NCBI GenBank assembly: GCA_021772705.1
Contig: JAJFLN010000040.1
Coordinates: 1 to 7,998, forward strand
Direction of reading: 5' to 3'
From: Candidatus Cloacimonadota bacterium
GTDB taxonomy: Bacteria > Muiribacteriota > UBA6191 > JACPRK01
Length of the DNA: 7,998 nt
Below are positions 6,944-7,998 of the stretch, piece after piece (position 1 is the stretch's first letter; every line of letters starts with the position of its first letter). The notes under the pieces were generated by a model that did not search any database, was not told the DNA's origin, and worked only from the letters and a program-made list of their open reading frames with translations. A program made the position numbers and the translations under genes.

Positions 6944-7500
6944 AAGCGACCGTCGGCGGCAAGACCCTCGTACTTCAGCTAGGCGACATCACACAGCAGA
7001 CCACGGATGCCATCGCCAATGCAGCCAACAGCCGGCTCGCCGGCGGAGGCGGCGTCGACGGCGCGATTCACCGCGCGGCAGGGCCATCCCTGACTCTGGA
7101 GTGTACCCGGATTGGCCGTTGCCCCACGGGCTCCGCCGTGGCTACCCACGGAGGCAACCTGAAGGCGCGCTACGTCTTTCACGCCGTCGGCCCGATCTGG
7201 AAGGGCGGCGGGCAAGAAGAGGCTACCCAGCTGGCAGATGCCTACCAGAACTGCTGCGACCTGGCTGAACGCAAGGGATGCCTCAGCCTCGCATTCCCTT
7301 CCATCAGCACCGGTGTCTACGGATATCCCGTGGATCAGGCTGCGCGGATCGCCCTGTCCCAGGTGGCGGATCACCTGGCCGGAGACGGCAAGCTGGAACA
7401 CGTCGTGTTCGTCCTCTTCGACGACGGGACCTATCAGTCCTATGGAGAGGCCCTGAAACAGCTCTCCAGGGCACGATCTGACATGGAGCTGGAAGCATGA
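6940..7500 (+). CDS. Macro-domain protein (MacroD/YmdB-like O-acetyl-ADP-ribose deacetylase)
   Basis: This is a stand-alone macro domain of 186 residues. Proteins of this branch bind ADP-ribose and hydrolyse O-acetyl-ADP-ribose, or remove mono-ADP-ribose from acidic residues. The visible motifs are GDIT (15-18), NAAN (27-30), the GGGGVDGAIHRAAG loop (35-48), AVGPIW (82-87) and FPSISTGVYGYP (119-130). Asn30 and Asp40 correspond to the Asn and Asp needed by MacroD-type enzymes, so it should be active. The start is the GTG at 6940, supported by AGGAGG and by the normal family N-terminus just before the first strand. That GTG overlaps the TGA of the upstream hydrolase (GTGA), and its own stop overlaps the next start (ATGA), so translation is probably coupled. 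It is cytoplasmic, having no signal peptide. I see no ADP-ribosyltransferase or sirtuin in the window, so its partner is unknown. Confidence 0.92.
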   Translation: MKATVGGKTLVLQLGDITQQTTDAIANAANSRLAGGGGVDGAIHRAAGPSLTLECTRIGRCPTGSAVATHGGNLKARYVFHAVGPIWKGGGQEEATQLADAYQNCCDLAERKGCLSLAFPSISTGVYGYPVDQAARIALSQVADHLAGDGKLEHVVFVLFDDGTYQSYGEALKQLSRARSDMELEA

Positions 7501-7835
7501 CGGAAGCCTGCGACCTGGCATCCAAGGAGTGTGTTCCCTGCCGGGGAGGCATCCCCCCCCTGGAGCTGGACGAAGCCCGAAAGCTCCAGGCGTCGACACC
7601 GGGATGGTCGCTCTCGGAGGAGGGCACCCGCATCTCCCGGACCTTTCAGTTCAAGGACTTCCTGGAGGCAATGAAGTTCGTCAATGACGTGGCGGAGGTG
7701 GCCGAGAGACAGGGACACCACCCGGACATCTCCATCCACTGGAACCAGGTCGACCTCCTGCTCTACACCCACAAGATCAACGGTCTCCACGAGAACGACT
7801 TCATCCTGGCGGCTCGCATCGACCGCCTTCTCTGA
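7497..7835 (+). CDS. Pterin-4a-carbinolamine dehydratase (PCD/DCoH family)
   Basis: PCD dehydrates 4a-hydroxytetrahydropterin, regenerating the pterin cofactor after aromatic amino acid hydroxylation. Family members without a hydroxylase partner have been suggested to act on other pterins, including those linked to molybdenum cofactor. The protein is 112 residues, the usual length. Its active-site motif GHHPDISIHW runs from residue 73 to 82 (His74, His75, Pro76). The conserved YTHKINGLHENDF segment follows at 90-102. The N-terminus has the CxxCRGG stretch (12-18) common in bacterial homologues. The ATG overlaps the stop of the macro-domain gene by four bases. A run of eight C at 7553-7560 lies within codons 19-22. 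No phenylalanine hydroxylase is in the window, but a mobA lies about 5.6 kb upstream on the same strand, so a molybdopterin link is possible but unproven. Confidence 0.93.
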   Translation: MTEACDLASKECVPCRGGIPPLELDEARKLQASTPGWSLSEEGTRISRTFQFKDFLEAMKFVNDVAEVAERQGHHPDISIHWNQVDLLLYTHKINGLHENDFILAARIDRLL

Positions 7836-7857
7836 CAGGGAATCCTCCGTCGGGAGT

Positions 7858-7876
7858 CCTCGGTCCTGGACCGGGG
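7858..7876. terminator. GC-rich palindrome after the operon (possible terminator)
   Basis: The sequence from 7858 to 7876 is nearly palindromic: CGGTCC (7861-7866) and GGACCG (7868-7873) flank a single T, and the outer bases also pair with one G-U. As RNA it would form a stem of about seven pairs with a CCTGG loop, 23 bp after the PCD stop codon. No T-tract follows, so it is not a classical intrinsic terminator. It could slow polymerase, protect the 3' end or bind a protein. Confidence 0.35.
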
Positions 7877-7989
7877 CTTCTCGGCGCGTTATGGAGTCAT
7901 GTGGAGCGACTCTGTCCGAGAGAGCTTCGACGATCCGCTCAGCCAGAACTGGCGCCCAGATTCGTGTTTCCCAAGGAGAGTGCACGGCC

Positions 7990-7998
7990 GTGATCGCC
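7990..7998 (+). CDS. Possible start of a further plus-strand gene (partial)
   Basis: AAGGAG at 7973-7978 is a good ribosome binding sequence, and a GTG follows 11 bases later at 7990, running off the window edge. The same frame is open back to an ATG at 7891, so a longer form is also possible. Only three codons (Val/Met-Ile-Ala) are visible from the GTG, so nothing can be said about the product. The rest of 7836-7998 shows no convincing gene. Confidence 0.25.

Noticed and set aside
1..7998. Defence island, toxin-antitoxin, CRISPR or mobile element in the window
   Set aside because: I saw no regularly spaced repeats, transposase or integrase motifs, or toxin-antitoxin pairs. The SbcC/SbcD-like pair is explained by DNA repair, and the macro domain has no ADP-ribosyltransferase toxin beside it.

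Overview
The window is GC-rich bacterial chromosome: G or C dominates third codon positions, genes are tightly packed, and three of the clear genes use GTG starts. All recognisable proteins belong to bacterial families. The sequence gives no firm lineage marker. The SbcD/SbcC-like pair resembles the YhaO/YhaN type found in Firmicutes, Planctomycetes, delta-proteobacterial and related high-GC groups, so I leave the phylum open. I see no phage, IS, tRNA, rRNA or CRISPR sequence.

Layout. (1) Bases 1-169 hold a possible C-terminal fragment of a plus-strand gene and then non-coding sequence. (2) At 170-1306 on the minus strand is an aromatic-acid-exporter/FUSC-type membrane protein. Its 5' end runs into the start of the divergent mobA. 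(3) At 1258-5838 on the plus strand is a three-gene block, probably one transcript, with gaps of 12 and 9 bp: mobA (molybdopterin guanylyltransferase), an SbcD/Mre11-like nuclease and an SbcC/Rad50-like ATPase. (4) A 178-bp intergenic gap (5839-6016) carries a plausible sigma70-type promoter and a 10-bp direct repeat. (5) At 6017-7835 on the plus strand is a second compact operon: an apparently exported HAD-superfamily hydrolase, a macro-domain protein and a pterin-4a-carbinolamine dehydratase. They are joined by 4-bp GTGA and ATGA stop/start overlaps. (6) Bases 7836-7998 hold a GC-rich palindrome that may end the operon and the possible start of another gene.

How the genes work together. The nuclease and ATPase almost certainly form one DNA-end-processing complex. 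Their ATPase lacks the CxxC zinc hook and instead has a non-coiled insert in the middle of the coil. The HAD-macro-PCD operon groups a phosphatase-like enzyme, an ADP-ribose-type enzyme and a pterin enzyme. The order is clear but a shared pathway is not. The window looks mainly like ordinary core or housekeeping chromosome. The items most worth a second look are the atypical Mre11/Rad50 pair linked to mobA, the exported HAD hydrolase coupled to a macrodomain, and the overlapping divergent 5' ends of the exporter and mobA.
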